Below are positions 8,910 to 17,892 of a DNA stretch of 64,000 bases, one piece after another; position 1 is the first letter of the stretch; each line of letters begins with the position of its first letter. The DNA is from Marinobacter halodurans (GTDB taxonomy: Bacteria > Pseudomonadota > Gammaproteobacteria > Pseudomonadales > Oleiphilaceae): assembly GCF_004327985.1 (NCBI RefSeq), contig NZ_SJDL01000018.1, forward strand, positions 31,231 to 95,230, given 5' to 3'. The position numbers were made by a program, and so were the translations under genes. Under the pieces are notes generated by a model. That model saw nothing but the letters and a program-made list of their open reading frames with translations, did not search any database and was not told where the DNA came from.

Positions 8910-10991
8910 TCACGCATAAAACGCCAACGGCACAAACGCCACCAACAGCAACGCAATGCCCATGACAATCAACGGCATAATGATCCGTTCATGGCGCTGG
9001 TAGAAGGTGCCGGTCTGGGCCATAGCCGCCGAGACTTCCGCTTCGCCCACCACCTGCCGGGTCAGCAGATGGTTGAGCGCCACCGGCGGACTCAGGTAGC
9101 CCAGCTCGAAGGCCACCAGCGTGGTCATCCAGAAATGGATCGGGTTGATGCCGCTGCTGTAGGCGATCGACGCCACGGTCGCACTGACCAGGATCACGGC
9201 ACCAAACGCATCCATGATCATCCCCAGCACCACCAACACCAGCACCATCAGCACCATCGCCGCCCAGGGGCTGGCGAAGGATTGCGGGAACAGGGACATG
9301 ATCTCGGCCCGCTCGATCACCCCGCCAATACTGACCGACAGCCCCAGCAACAGCAGCAACGCCCCGATTTCCGACGTCGTATCGTTGGTGGCCCCGCGGA
9401 TACTGCGCTCGATGCCCTGATGGTTCATCCGCTCGCCGTCAGTGTGGCGGGCCCGTTTCAGGGTGATGTGCTCGTAGACCAGGATCGCCAGCATGATCAC
9501 CGGCAGGATGCGCGGCGCCGAGAATTCGTCCATGCCCACGTCCAGCGCCCAACGGTAGAACAACACCACACCGGCGATGACCAGCACGTAGGGCACCAGC
9601 GGCACCAACTGGCGCAGCATGGCGGGCAATGCCTCGCCGGCCGGCGCCAGCTTGAGCGGGCTTTGCCGGTTGGCGCTCAGGGAAATGGCCAGGAACAGCA
9701 CGGCGGTCAGCAGGAATACCCAGACGCCCCAGCCGAACAGATCGTCCGTGGTCACCTCCCGGTTCAGGTAGGCGATCACCACCACCAGCAGGCAGGGCCG
9801 CAACACCACGCCCAGCGAGCCGGACATGGCCGTGGCGGCCAAAGCCAGATGACGCCGCGCCCCGGCCGCCCGCAGTTCGCTGTAGATCACCGCACCGGCC
9901 GCGATCACGAAGATCCCGGACGCCCCGGTGTAGGCCGTCGGCACCGCCGCCACGATCACCGCGACCACCGCCAACATCTCCGGCGGCATGCGCCAGGGCC
10001 GGAAGACATTGAACACCAGCGTGGCCAGCCGCGTCTGCTTGAGCATCATGCCCACCCAGACATACAGCGCCACGTTCAGGAACATGTCCGACAGCTCCAT
10101 CATCTTGTCGAGATAGACGCCGATGCCTGCAGCATGGCCCACCAGCGCAAAGTAGGTGCCCGAGATCAGGCACATGCCGGTATACAGGGGGACGGCCAGC
10201 CCGGCCTTGATCAGGTCGCCACCCGGCTGCAGATCCGCCGGCGGTCGGGCCAGGCGGTAGAGGCTGACCATCGTCAAGGCCAGGAAACCGGCGATCCACA
10301 GGTCGTGCAGGATTTCCCGCTCCAGGGTGATGTCGGCGCCCGCATCATGGGACGTCTGGCGATACAGCAGGCTGGAGCCCAGCAACATCACATTCGCCAC
10401 CGTTTGCAGGAAATACGACAGGGTGTAGTCCAGGCGCGTCTCGATCGCCCGCATGGCGATGTGATGGCGGGTGAGCGTGGCGGTGGCGGCGCACAGCATC
10501 ACCAGCACCACCAGGATATAGCGCTGGGACGTCAGCCCCAGGGCAATCAGGTCGGCGACGAAGCCTTCCACGGCCCGATAGGCCTTCAGTCCCGGCGTGA
10601 TCTGCCCCTGCAGGCTGGCAAACTCCGTGTGCTTTTCCCGGCACAGGGTGACGGCGTTCTCCACCGCTGCCCGTACATCCGCCGGGTTGACCGTCTGCTC
10701 GCCTAACAGGCCCATCAACGGATCGTCCGCCGCCTGGCGGGACTCGGTCAGCTTGCGCTCAACCTCGGTGTCGATGTCCCGGTTCGGATTACAGCCAGGC
10801 TCTACCGGATCGGACCGCAGCTTGTAGTACCCGCTCCAGAGCTGCTCGCCACCGCGCAGCATCTGGTTGTGGATATCGCTGCTGGTGGAGAAGATCACCA
10901 CCAACAACAACAGCAGGCAGGCCGGGAAGGAAGAAAACCACTCCAACCCCGTGCGCGTTGCTGTTCGTCGGGTCATCACGGTTGCAGACAT
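8910..10991 (-). CDS. TRAP transporter permease (fused small and large membrane subunits, DctQM-like)
   Basis: A 693-residue inner-membrane protein with about 16 hydrophobic segments. The C-terminal part ends in the TRAP large-subunit pattern (MIMDAFGAVILVSATVA at about 590, then FELGYLSPPVALN). This resembles the E-G-x-x-S/T-P-P-x-G-x-N signature of DctM. The N-terminal part looks like the small DctQ-type subunit, but TM1 (about 17-36) is followed by a soluble insert of roughly 105 residues with three Cys before the next helix. It is the last gene of a minus-strand operon, 47 bp after a solute-binding protein. TRAP carriers couple Na+ import to uptake of the bound solute; the substrate here is unknown. 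Confidence 0.75.
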   Translation of the reverse strand: MSATVMTRRTATRTGLEWFSSFPACLLLLLVVIFSTSSDIHNQMLRGGEQLWSGYYKLRSDPVEPGCNPNRDIDTEVERKLTESRQAADDPLMGLLGEQTVNPADVRAAVENAVTLCREKHTEFASLQGQITPGLKAYRAVEGFVADLIALGLTSQRYILVVLVMLCAATATLTRHHIAMRAIETRLDYTLSYFLQTVANVMLLGSSLLYRQTSHDAGADITLEREILHDLWIAGFLALTMVSLYRLARPPADLQPGGDLIKAGLAVPLYTGMCLISGTYFALVGHAAGIGVYLDKMMELSDMFLNVALYVWVGMMLKQTRLATLVFNVFRPWRMPPEMLAVVAVIVAAVPTAYTGASGIFVIAAGAVIYSELRAAGARRHLALAATAMSGSLGVVLRPCLLVVVIAYLNREVTTDDLFGWGVWVFLLTAVLFLAISLSANRQSPLKLAPAGEALPAMLRQLVPLVPYVLVIAGVVLFYRWALDVGMDEFSAPRILPVIMLAILVYEHITLKRARHTDGERMNHQGIERSIRGATNDTTSEIGALLLLLGLSVSIGGVIERAEIMSLFPQSFASPWAAMVLMVLVLVVLGMIMDAFGAVILVSATVASIAYSSGINPIHFWMTTLVAFELGYLSPPVALNHLLTRQVVGEAEVSAAMAQTGTFYQRHERIIMPLIVMGIALLLVAFVPLAFYA

Positions 10992-11038
10992 CGAGATCGA
11001 GCCTTATCGGGTTTACGGTATTGTTCTGGCGGCACGCC

Positions 11039-12058
11039 CTATTCGGCAGCGAGGGCGCATTCCGCCCGCGTCGCATCGTCCTTGCAGCGGATCGCCCGCA
11101 TCAGCTTGAGCGCCCGGGCGTCATAGGTGCCGGCATCGCGCAGGCTGACACGCACCTCGCCCAGCATGCGGTCGTAATCCGCCACCTGCTGCTGGGTCGG
11201 ATGCATCCAGGTGGACGCCGGAATGTCCTTCTCCGCCTGCCGGATCAGGCCGTAGGCCTCGTCCACCCGGGACAGGGCGTAGGCCCGCATCCGATCGCCG
11301 TAGTCGTCCGGGAAACGGTCGCGGTGGTCGATCATCTGGAACGTCATCTGCGCCAATCGATACTGGTAGATGCCGCCATCGGGATTGACGCCCTTATAGA
11401 GCTCCAGCGGCTGGTAGGCCACGGCCGGTGCATAGGCCAGGTCGACGCTGCCGTTGTTGAACTTGCCGGCAAAGTTGGCGGAGTTGGCGCCCACCACGGA
11501 GGCGCCGACGTGGCGCACCATGGTGACGGCGGCATTGTCGTAATCCAGGGTGGCGATTTTCTTGCCCTGCAACTCTTCCACGGTATCGACGTTGCGGTCG
11601 CGGATGAACAGGTAGATGGAGCCGGCGGGTAGGATGCCCACGACTTCGTAGTTGTCCTTCTGCAGCAGGCTGGCGGCGGACGGCTGGGCCAGGGTCTGTA
11701 GCAGGATCCGCATCTGCGCCTCGCTGGTCAGCGCCCCCAGCGCCTCGATACTGCCGGTGAACTGGTTGTATTCCCGCGCCCGGGTGCCGGTGAGCAGCAC
11801 CGAGTCGCACTGCCCCGCCTTGAAGTCTTCCGAGGCGATCTTCTCGTCGGTATAGGCGCGCAGGTCCAGGTCCACGCCCCAGCCCAGCGCCGTCGGCCGG
11901 ACCGATTTCATCACGTTGAACAGGGGGCCGTTGGAGCCTACCGGGTCGAAGACGCAGAAGGATCGCTTGATCACCTCCGCATTGGTGGCGTGAACCAGGC
12001 CTGCGCCCAGCCAGAGTGTCAGGCCAAGGGCCGCCAGGGCCCGCTTTCCGAGTTGCAT
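11039..12058 (-). CDS. Putative periplasmic solute-binding protein, DUF6091-type (TRAP P-component), copy 1
   Basis: A 339-residue exported protein. I start at ATG 12058, which has GGAG eight bases upstream; an ATG at 12076 lacks a ribosome site. A signal peptide (residues 1-25, ending VHA) is followed by the conserved opening VIKRSFCVFDPVGSNGPLF. The core carries GKKIATLDYD and RHVGASVVGANSANFAGKF, shared almost unchanged with the paralogue at 13963-14988. It lies between a lipoprotein gene and the TRAP permease, so a ligand-binding role is likely. The DUF6091 assignment is from memory of the family. Ligand unknown. Confidence 0.7.
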   Translation of the reverse strand: MQLGKRALAALGLTLWLGAGLVHATNAEVIKRSFCVFDPVGSNGPLFNVMKSVRPTALGWGVDLDLRAYTDEKIASEDFKAGQCDSVLLTGTRAREYNQFTGSIEALGALTSEAQMRILLQTLAQPSAASLLQKDNYEVVGILPAGSIYLFIRDRNVDTVEELQGKKIATLDYDNAAVTMVRHVGASVVGANSANFAGKFNNGSVDLAYAPAVAYQPLELYKGVNPDGGIYQYRLAQMTFQMIDHRDRFPDDYGDRMRAYALSRVDEAYGLIRQAEKDIPASTWMHPTQQQVADYDRMLGEVRVSLRDAGTYDARALKLMRAIRCKDDATRAECALAAE

Positions 12059-12118
12059 GTTGAGTGTCTCCGTCATTGTTATCGTTATGCGCTGCAGATG
12101 GGCTACAGCGGTGTCCCT

Positions 12119-12169
12119 GCATCACGACCGCTCAACGTGATGCCGGCGGGTCTTGCGGCGCCCGCCGAC
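12119..12169 (-). promoter_or_regulatory. Two overlapping intercistronic hairpins
   Basis: In the 135-bp gap between the lipoprotein and binding-protein genes, GCATCACG (12119-12126) pairs perfectly with CGTGATGC (12136-12143). GCCGGCGGG (12142-12150) pairs with CCCGCCGAC (12161-12169) with one mismatch. The two stems overlap by two bases. They may stabilise the binding-protein mRNA or attenuate read-through; no U-tract is present. Confidence 0.4.
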
Positions 12170-12193
12170 GGATTCCCCAACAGCCCGGTCGGA

Positions 12194-13264
12194 CTACAGC
12201 AGGGAATCCAGGTCGATCACCTCACCCACCGGGGCCTCGTCGTCCCAGAAAGTGCCGAGACCGCCCATGGGTGTGCGGTGACCGGTGTTCTCCATCCACA
12301 ACCGGTCGGAAATGGCCAGGATGTTGTGGGTGGCCAGTTCGTCGACCAGCGCCCACTCCGGATCGGCCGGCCGTTTCTCGATGGCGTCGGCATGGCGACG
12401 GATGACCGCCTTCACCCGCTCCGTGTCACCCTTGTTCCAGGCGGCGATGGCGTGGAACACGTGACTGATCCGTACGCCCTCGGCTTCCCCGATGGCATCG
12501 GAAGCCTGCAGCCGCTCGAAGGCATCCTCGCCGTCCGGCTGGGCACCCGGGATCATCGCCCACACGGTCGCCCGCAGGGCCATCGGCGCCCCCCACCATT
12601 TCTCGTTATCCAGGCAGCCGGAGGCGCGGGCGACGATCGAGCCAATGTTCTTGGGCACGCCCACCGGCGCGGTGGACTGGATTTCCGCGTTCAGCGCCTG
12701 CAAACCGGACAACAACCCGGCCAGGTAGATGAATTCGTCCATGTCCTCATCGAAGTCAGGACACTCTTCGGCCTCCGGGTCGCCATAGAAGGTTTCGAAA
12801 TGGCGCCAGCCCTTGAAGTAACGCTGGGCCGCCAGGGCGTAATAGCGTTTCTGCAGGATGATGGCGTCCTCGGCCTGCTCCGGCTGGCGGGCCCGCAGGG
12901 CGGCCATGCTCCGGAGCTCCGCTTCCCGCGCCCGGTCCTCGGCACAGCCACCGGCCTGCAGGCTCATCATCACCGCGAGCTGGTCCGGATTGTCGGTGAC
13001 CCGTCCGAAGGACATCAGCAGCGGCTGCACCGACTCGCTCATGGCGCAGGCCATCTCCAGGTCCCGGGTCTCCAGCAGGTAGGGCATGGTGTGCTCCCTG
13101 GAGAACCCCTGCATCACATCGCCGGTGGTGGAGTAGATCATGTGGTTGACCACGCCACAGCCGCCCAGGGAAGCGGCCGCCAGCACGGACAACACCGCGC
13201 TGCGGGTGCGGCGCACGATCGCCTGGCGCCAGAATGAACGGGAAGCATCAGCACGTGTTGTCAT
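12194..13264 (-). CDS. Lipoprotein resembling the TRAP-associated TatT (T-component)
   Basis: A 356-residue predicted outer- or inner-membrane lipoprotein. The N-terminus is basic, then hydrophobic, and ends in the lipobox LGGC (about residues 31-34). I start at ATG 13264, with AAGGTG about nine bases upstream. The rest is mostly alpha-helical and Ala/Leu rich with repeated helix pairs (for example AQRYFKGWRHFETFYG and YLAGLLSGLQALNAEI), compatible with TPR-like folding. In Treponema and many marine bacteria a trimeric TPR lipoprotein (TatT) is encoded with a TRAP binding protein (TatP). Position first in this operon supports the same role; it could instead be an unrelated TPR lipoprotein. 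Confidence 0.55.
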   Translation of the reverse strand: MTTRADASRSFWRQAIVRRTRSAVLSVLAAASLGGCGVVNHMIYSTTGDVMQGFSREHTMPYLLETRDLEMACAMSESVQPLLMSFGRVTDNPDQLAVMMSLQAGGCAEDRAREAELRSMAALRARQPEQAEDAIILQKRYYALAAQRYFKGWRHFETFYGDPEAEECPDFDEDMDEFIYLAGLLSGLQALNAEIQSTAPVGVPKNIGSIVARASGCLDNEKWWGAPMALRATVWAMIPGAQPDGEDAFERLQASDAIGEAEGVRISHVFHAIAAWNKGDTERVKAVIRRHADAIEKRPADPEWALVDELATHNILAISDRLWMENTGHRTPMGGLGTFWDDEAPVGEVIDLDSLL

Positions 13265-13520
13265 ACTGCCTGTCACCTTTTGGGTTCGCGGGAGCGTCTG
13301 TCGACTCCCCTGTTTTTATTGGAGAGGTTGCGGAACCGCTACGAGGCTGCTGCTGTCCGACACTTCCGCGCCGTTTTTCAGCACCGTCCAAAGGCACCCT
13401 GACATGGCACCACCTGTAACGATTTGTTACAGACCGGAATTATCCTCAAGTCCGCAACGCTTTTGTGAGACGGACGCCTCAAAGCCGCGATGACGGCCGG
13501 GGCTCCGCCCGACTTCGGGA

Positions 13521-13549
13521 TTGACAGCCTCCGCTGAAACGCTATATCT
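13521..13549 (+). promoter_or_regulatory. Sigma-70 promoter of the HU gene
   Basis: TTGACA (13521-13526) matches the -35 consensus exactly. A 16-base spacer leads to TATATC (13543-13548). It lies about 95 bp ahead of the HU start. The surrounding 378-bp region 13265-13642 otherwise has no gene I can support and also serves as the upstream region of the divergent TatT-like operon. Confidence 0.65.
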
Positions 13550-13642
13550 GTAGGGAGCCTATGGCCGGGCCGGTGTGCCCGGCAGCAGTCGGCGGCGCGT
13601 CCCACAGGGAACACCGCCTGTCCATCATCGAAGGAGAATTTC

Positions 13643-13918
13643 ATGCGCAAACCCGAACTTGCCAGTGCCATTGCCGAACAGACCGGTCTGACCAAGGAAA
13701 AAGCCGCCGAGGTCATCACCGCCTTTACCGATCAGGTCTCAGCCGCCGCCGCCAAGGGCGACGACATTTCACTGATTGGCTTTGGCACCTTCAGTGTCCG
13801 TAAGCGCGAAGCCCGGACCGGTCGCAACCCGCAGACCGGCGCCACCATGAAGATCGCCGCCAGCAAGACGGTGGGCTTCAAGGCCGGCAAAGCGTTGAAA
13901 GACGCCGTCAGCAAGTAA
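13643..13918 (+). CDS. HU-family nucleoid DNA-binding protein
   Basis: A 91-residue HU/IHF-family protein that bends and compacts DNA. The dimerisation helices (MRKPELASAIAEQTGLTKEKA) are followed by the beta-arm signature (GFGTFSVRKREARTGRNPQTG, residues about 47-67), with Pro at the arm tip region. Sequence and length fit HU rather than IHF. The ribosome site GAAGGAGA lies seven bases before ATG. It is flanked on both sides by minus-strand paralogous solute-binding genes, an unusual setting for a nucleoid protein. Confidence 0.92.
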   Translation: MRKPELASAIAEQTGLTKEKAAEVITAFTDQVSAAAAKGDDISLIGFGTFSVRKREARTGRNPQTGATMKIAASKTVGFKAGKALKDAVSK

Positions 13919-13925
13919 GCGCCAG

Positions 13926-13953
13926 CGGCCGGCTGCCTAACCGTTAGCCGGCC
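13926..13953. terminator. Stem-loop between convergent HU and binding-protein genes
   Basis: GGCCGGCT (13927-13934) pairs with AGCCGGCC (13945-13952) with a 10-nt loop. It sits between the HU stop and the stop of the convergent binding-protein gene. No strong T-run follows on either strand. Confidence 0.45.
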
Positions 13954-13962
13954 CGCTTCCCC

Positions 13963-14988
13963 TCAACTGGATGCACACTCTGCCCGGGAGGCATCCACGC
14001 GACAGCGAATGGCTTTCATCAACTTGATTGCGCGCGGGTCGTAGACGCCCTGATCCAGCAGCGACAGGCGCACCTCCCGTAGCATCTGGTCATACTCCCG
14101 AACATCCTCTTTCGGTGGATACATCCACTCATCCTCGGGAATCCCGGCTTCGGCCTGGGCAATGATCTGGTAGGCCTCATTGATGCGTTTGGACGCCTCG
14201 TCACGCACCATCTGCCCGGCATCCTCGGGGAACCGGTCGCGGTGCAGGATCACCTGGAAATTCATGTAGGCCACCGCGTACTTGAACACGCCGCCATTGG
14301 GTTCGACGCCCTTGTAGAGCTCCAGGGGCGTGTAGGCCACCGCCGGCGCGTAGGCGATGTCGACGCTGCCGTTGTTGAACTTGCCGGCGAAGTTGGCGGA
14401 ATTGGCGCCCACCACCGACGCCCCCACATGACGGACCATGGTCAGTGAGGCGGTGTCGTAATCGAGGGTCGCGATCTTCTTGCCCTGCAGTTCCTCCACC
14501 GTGTCGATATTGCGGTCGCGGGTGAACAGGTAGACCGCACCCCCCGGGAAAATACCGGCCACTTCATAGCGCTCGTTGGTCAGGAAGGGCTTGGCCTTGG
14601 GTTGGCTCAGGGTATTGAACAGCAGGCGCATTTCCTTTTCGCCCGGAATTGCGCCCATGGCTTCGAGACTGCCGGTGAATTTGTTGAACTCCCGCGCCCG
14701 GGTGCCGGTCAGCAGGACCGCATCGCACTGGCCGGCCTTGAAGTCCTCGGCGGCGACCTTCTCATCGGTATAGGCGCGCAGGTCCAGTTCGACACCTTCG
14801 CGCAGCGCGACCGGACGGAAGGTCTTGGTGATAGCGAACAGGGGGCCGTTGGCGCCCACGGGGTCGAAGACACAGAAGCTGCGTTTGATGACCGACTGCT
14901 CGTCCGCCTGAGCGGTTGCGGTCGCCAGCAAACTGAACGACAGGGCCAGGCCACCAACGAGATGACGCAGCCGGTATGGGCTGAACAT
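13963..14988 (-). CDS. Putative periplasmic solute-binding protein, DUF6091-type, copy 2
   Basis: A 341-residue paralogue of the protein at 11039-12058. I start at ATG 14988, because AGGAG at 15000-14996 is ideally spaced; longer in-frame starts lack this. A signal peptide ends TAQA. The mature opening VIKRSFCVFDPVGANGPLF and the blocks GKKIATLDYD, GTRAREFNKFTGS and RHVGASVVGANSANFAGKF match copy 1 nearly residue for residue. It has no permease or lipoprotein partner of its own nearby, so it may feed the neighbouring TRAP permease with a different ligand or act as a sensor. Confidence 0.72.
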   Translation of the reverse strand: MFSPYRLRHLVGGLALSFSLLATATAQADEQSVIKRSFCVFDPVGANGPLFAITKTFRPVALREGVELDLRAYTDEKVAAEDFKAGQCDAVLLTGTRAREFNKFTGSLEAMGAIPGEKEMRLLFNTLSQPKAKPFLTNERYEVAGIFPGGAVYLFTRDRNIDTVEELQGKKIATLDYDTASLTMVRHVGASVVGANSANFAGKFNNGSVDIAYAPAVAYTPLELYKGVEPNGGVFKYAVAYMNFQVILHRDRFPEDAGQMVRDEASKRINEAYQIIAQAEAGIPEDEWMYPPKEDVREYDQMLREVRLSLLDQGVYDPRAIKLMKAIRCRVDASRAECASS

Positions 14989-15191
14989 GGGCGCACTCCT
15001 GCTTATTCTTGTCATGCTTCGTGCCCCGGCCGGGGGTTCGCTGACCAGCCGGGGTACCAATGGCATCAGAATAGGAAGGCCCCGCGGGGGTTTCGTTGGC
15101 AGGAGCGCCCGGGCCGGTGGGGCATTGTTGCCACCAGCCTGCGGCGACAGATCACAGCAGCCCGGATTGGCCGGCCTGCGGCGCCATCGGG

Positions 15192-15476
15192 CTATTCGGC
15201 GTTCTTGGAAGCGCCGGCGCCAGAACCGCCGGCTTTTGTGCCGGTCTTTGAACCAGTTCCGCTTTTCCGGGCCGATGAGCGCCGGTTGGGTGAGCTCCGG
15301 GTGGTTGTTTTCTTCTGCTCGGCCAGCTGTTCAAGCAACGTGTCCACCCGCTTTTCCAACGCCACCAGTTGGTGCTGCAACGCCGTCTGCTTGTCGAGGG
15401 AATCGGTGGAATTGCGGGAGATGGTCCAGAGCAACCAGACAATCGCCAGCAACAGCAGGAAAGACAGGAATCCCAT
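15192..15476 (-). CDS. Small single-pass membrane protein with coiled coil
   Basis: 94 residues. An N-terminal membrane helix (residues 3-18, FLSFLLLLAIVWLLWT) is followed by a heptad-like stretch (about 27-55, ALQHQLVALEKRVDTLLEQLAEQ). The tail is Ser/Lys/Gly-rich and disordered, 40 residues long. No family recognised. It could be a small scaffold or assembly factor. It is on the same strand as the pyr genes upstream and the binding-protein gene downstream, but with 115 and 203 bp gaps. Confidence 0.65.
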   Translation of the reverse strand: MGFLSFLLLLAIVWLLWTISRNSTDSLDKQTALQHQLVALEKRVDTLLEQLAEQKKTTTRSSPNRRSSARKSGTGSKTGTKAGGSGAGASKNAE

Positions 15477-15506
15477 GGTGATCTCCGCCAGTTTGGGTCA
15501 GAAACA

Positions 15507-15526
15507 GCCGGCCCTCGTGAGCCGGC
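15507..15526 (-). terminator. Possible terminator after pyrC'
   Basis: GCCGGC (15507-15512) and GCCGGC (15521-15526) form a short perfect stem with an 8-nt loop. On the minus strand TGTTTCTG follows. A second small stem TAAGCC/GGCTTA lies at 15530-15548. Together they may end the pyr operon; the U-tract is weak. Confidence 0.35.
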
Positions 15527-15591
15527 CCATAAGCCAATCAGAGGCTTACTAAGTGTAGCAGGCCCGGAAGAAACGGCAGCCCGCGCTCCTC

Positions 15592-16884
15592 TCAGTCCTG
15601 GCGGGTGTACACCGCCTCCCCGTCGACCCAGGCCTGGTTCACCACGCCGGGCAGCTCGGTGCCCATCAGGGGTGCATGCTTGCCGACGGACAGCAGCGTC
15701 TCGGCCGTTGCTGTCCAGCGCGCCTGCGGATCGATCCAGCACAGGTCGGCCACCTGCCCCACCGACAGCGACGGCGGCGTCAGCCCCAGCACCTGCGCCG
15801 GACCGGTCGTCAGGGCGCGGATCAGGGCGGGCAGCTCGAGCTCGCCCCGCTCCACCAGGATCAGTCCCATGGACAGGACGCTCTCGACGCTGGACAACCC
15901 GGCCTCGGTGTCACCCAACGGCGCATTCTTGGCCGCCGGATCGTGGGGCTGGTGCTGGCTGACGATGGCGCCGATGGCACCGCTGCGCACGCCTTCGATC
16001 AGCCCCTGGCGATCCTCTTCGGAACGCAGCGGCGGCTGCAGGTGGTAGCGGCTGTCGAAATCGGCCAGCGCCTGCTCGGTAAACAGCAGGTGGTGCATGG
16101 CCACATCCGCCGTAACCGCCACACCGCGACTGCGGGCCTGGGCGACCATGTCGACACTGCGGGCGCAGGACAGCTGGCTCAGGTGCAGGCGCACGCCGGT
16201 TTCCTCGGCCAGCAGGATCATCTCCATCACGGCGGCAGTCTCGGCCACCTCGGGAATGCCCAGCAGACCCAGGCGCGCCGTCACCAGGCCATCGTGGGCG
16301 AAGCCGTCCGCCGCCAAGGCCTGATTCTGTGGGTGCAGCATCAGGGTGATGCCGAAGGTCCGTGCGTACGCCATGCAGCGGCGCAGCACCCGGGCGTTGA
16401 CCAGGGTCTCCGAGCCATTGCTCAGGGCCACACAGCCGGCGCCGGTCAGGCCCACCATGTCGCTCAGCAGCTCGCCGGACAGCCCCTTGGTCGCGGCGCC
16501 CAGTGGCAGCACCCGAATCGGCGCGTCACGCTCGGCGACATCGCGAATGAGGTGGGTGATGGCACTGGAATCGTTGACCGGCGAGGAATCCGGAGCCGCG
16601 CAGACAGTGGTGAAGCCGCCACGCGCCGCCGCCCGACTCTCGCTGGCAATCGAGCCCTTCTGGCCGTTGCCGGGCTCGCGCAGGTTGCAATAGAGGTCGA
16701 TAAAGCCAGGGGTCAGCAAGCCGCCCGCGGCGTCCAGAACCGAATCCGCCGCGGCGGCATCCGCCTCGCTGCCGGTGGCGGCTATGAGCCCATCCCGGAT
16801 CAGTAGCGACTGCTGTTCGTCCCGACCGGTATGAGGGTCGATCACGCGGCCGTTCTCTATGCGCAGTGCCGGTGTGCTGCTCAT
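15592..16884 (-). CDS. pyrC': Non-catalytic dihydroorotase-like subunit PyrC' (PyrX)
   Basis: A 430-residue dihydroorotase homologue. Active enzymes have the metal motif D-x-H-x-H-x-R near residue 65. Here the equivalent is [12 protein letters not shown], with Tyr65 and Asn67 replacing both histidines, so catalysis is not expected. In Pseudomonas the same inactive subunit forms a dodecamer with aspartate transcarbamoylase and is needed for its assembly. Its start overlaps the pyrB stop by four bases (ATGA, 16884-16881), consistent with translational coupling. A true PyrC should be encoded elsewhere. Confidence 0.9.
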   Translation of the reverse strand: MSSTPALRIENGRVIDPHTGRDEQQSLLIRDGLIAATGSEADAAAADSVLDAAGGLLTPGFIDLYCNLREPGNGQKGSIASESRAAARGGFTTVCAAPDSSPVNDSSAITHLIRDVAERDAPIRVLPLGAATKGLSGELLSDMVGLTGAGCVALSNGSETLVNARVLRRCMAYARTFGITLMLHPQNQALAADGFAHDGLVTARLGLLGIPEVAETAAVMEMILLAEETGVRLHLSQLSCARSVDMVAQARSRGVAVTADVAMHHLLFTEQALADFDSRYHLQPPLRSEEDRQGLIEGVRSGAIGAIVSQHQPHDPAAKNAPLGDTEAGLSSVESVLSMGLILVERGELELPALIRALTTGPAQVLGLTPPSLSVGQVADLCWIDPQARWTATAETLLSVGKHAPLMGTELPGVVNQAWVDGEAVYTRQD

Positions 16885-17888
16885 GCCTGTCCCTCCGCAT
16901 CCTGTCCACGCTGGGCCCGCTGCCCGCCCATCGCCATGGACATCACCGCCATGCGGATGGCAATGCCGTTGGTGACCTGGTTGAGGATCACCGAGCGCGG
17001 CCCGTCGGCCACGGCGGATTCGATTTCCACACCCCGGTTGATCGGACCGGGGTGCATGACGATGGCATCCGGCTTGGCGTAGGCCAGCTTTTCGGTGTTC
17101 AGACCGTACACTTTGTAGAACTCCCGCTCACTGGGCAGCAAGGCGCCTTCCATCCGCTCACGCTGCAGGCGCAGCATGATGATCACGTCGATGTCCTTGA
17201 GCCCCGAGCGCATGTCGTAGGCCACAGTGCAACCCAGGCTTTCCACGTCCGTCGGCAGCAGCGTGCTGGGGGCAATCAGGCGTACCTCTTCGGCACCCAG
17301 GACATTCAGCGCCTGGATCTGGGAGCGAGCCACCCGCGAGTGCAGGATATCGCCGACAATCGCCACTTTTAGCCCTTCGAAACCGCCCTTGTGCTGGCGA
17401 ATGGTGAGCATGTCCAGCATCGCCTGGGTCGGGTGCGCGTGGCGGCCGTCGCCGGCGTTGATGATGGCCACGCCCGGCGTCACCGACTGGGCGATGAAAT
17501 GCGGCGCCCCGCTGCGGGAATGGCGCACCACGAACATGTCGCTGGCCATCGCTTCCAGGTTGAGCAGGGTGTCGGACAGGGATTCGCCCTTGGAGGTCGC
17601 CGAGGTGCTGATGTCCAGGTTCAGCACGTCCGCCGACAGGCGCTTGGCCGCCAGTTCAAAGGTGCTGCGGGTGCGGGTGCTGGATTCGAAGAACAGGTTC
17701 ACCACCGTGCAGCCCCGCAGCAGCGGGACTTTCTTGATGCGGCGCTCGCCCACTTCGATGAAGGAGTCGGCGGTGTCCAGGATGCGGGTGAGCAGCTCCC
17801 GGTCGAGGCCGTCGATGGTCAGGAAATGGCGCAGCTGACCCTGGTCGTTGAGTTGCAGCGCGCGCGCTGAGGCGTCCGTTGTCGTCAT
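16881..17888 (-). CDS. pyrB: Aspartate carbamoyltransferase catalytic subunit
   Basis: PyrB condenses carbamoyl phosphate and aspartate, the second step of pyrimidine synthesis. The carbamoyl-phosphate site [13 protein letters not shown] is at residues 67-79, and the aspartate-binding [11 protein letters not shown] lies near the C-terminus. I start at ATG 17888 (335 residues). The upstream in-frame start at 17918 would lie within the end of pyrR. pyrR ends four bases before, and pyrC' overlaps the stop. The N-terminal extension relative to E. coli PyrB is typical of the class that pairs with PyrC'. Confidence 0.95.
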   Translation of the reverse strand: MTTTDASARALQLNDQGQLRHFLTIDGLDRELLTRILDTADSFIEVGERRIKKVPLLRGCTVVNLFFESSTRTRSTFELAAKRLSADVLNLDISTSATSKGESLSDTLLNLEAMASDMFVVRHSRSGAPHFIAQSVTPGVAIINAGDGRHAHPTQAMLDMLTIRQHKGGFEGLKVAIVGDILHSRVARSQIQALNVLGAEEVRLIAPSTLLPTDVESLGCTVAYDMRSGLKDIDVIIMLRLQRERMEGALLPSEREFYKVYGLNTEKLAYAKPDAIVMHPGPINRGVEIESAVADGPRSVILNQVTNGIAIRMAVMSMAMGGQRAQRGQDAEGQA

Positions 17889-17892
17889 CGGA

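Noticed and set aside
8991..10706. 571-codon plus-strand frame opposite the TRAP permease.
   Set aside because: His/Gln/Arg-rich translation without domains, fully antisense to a clear membrane protein.
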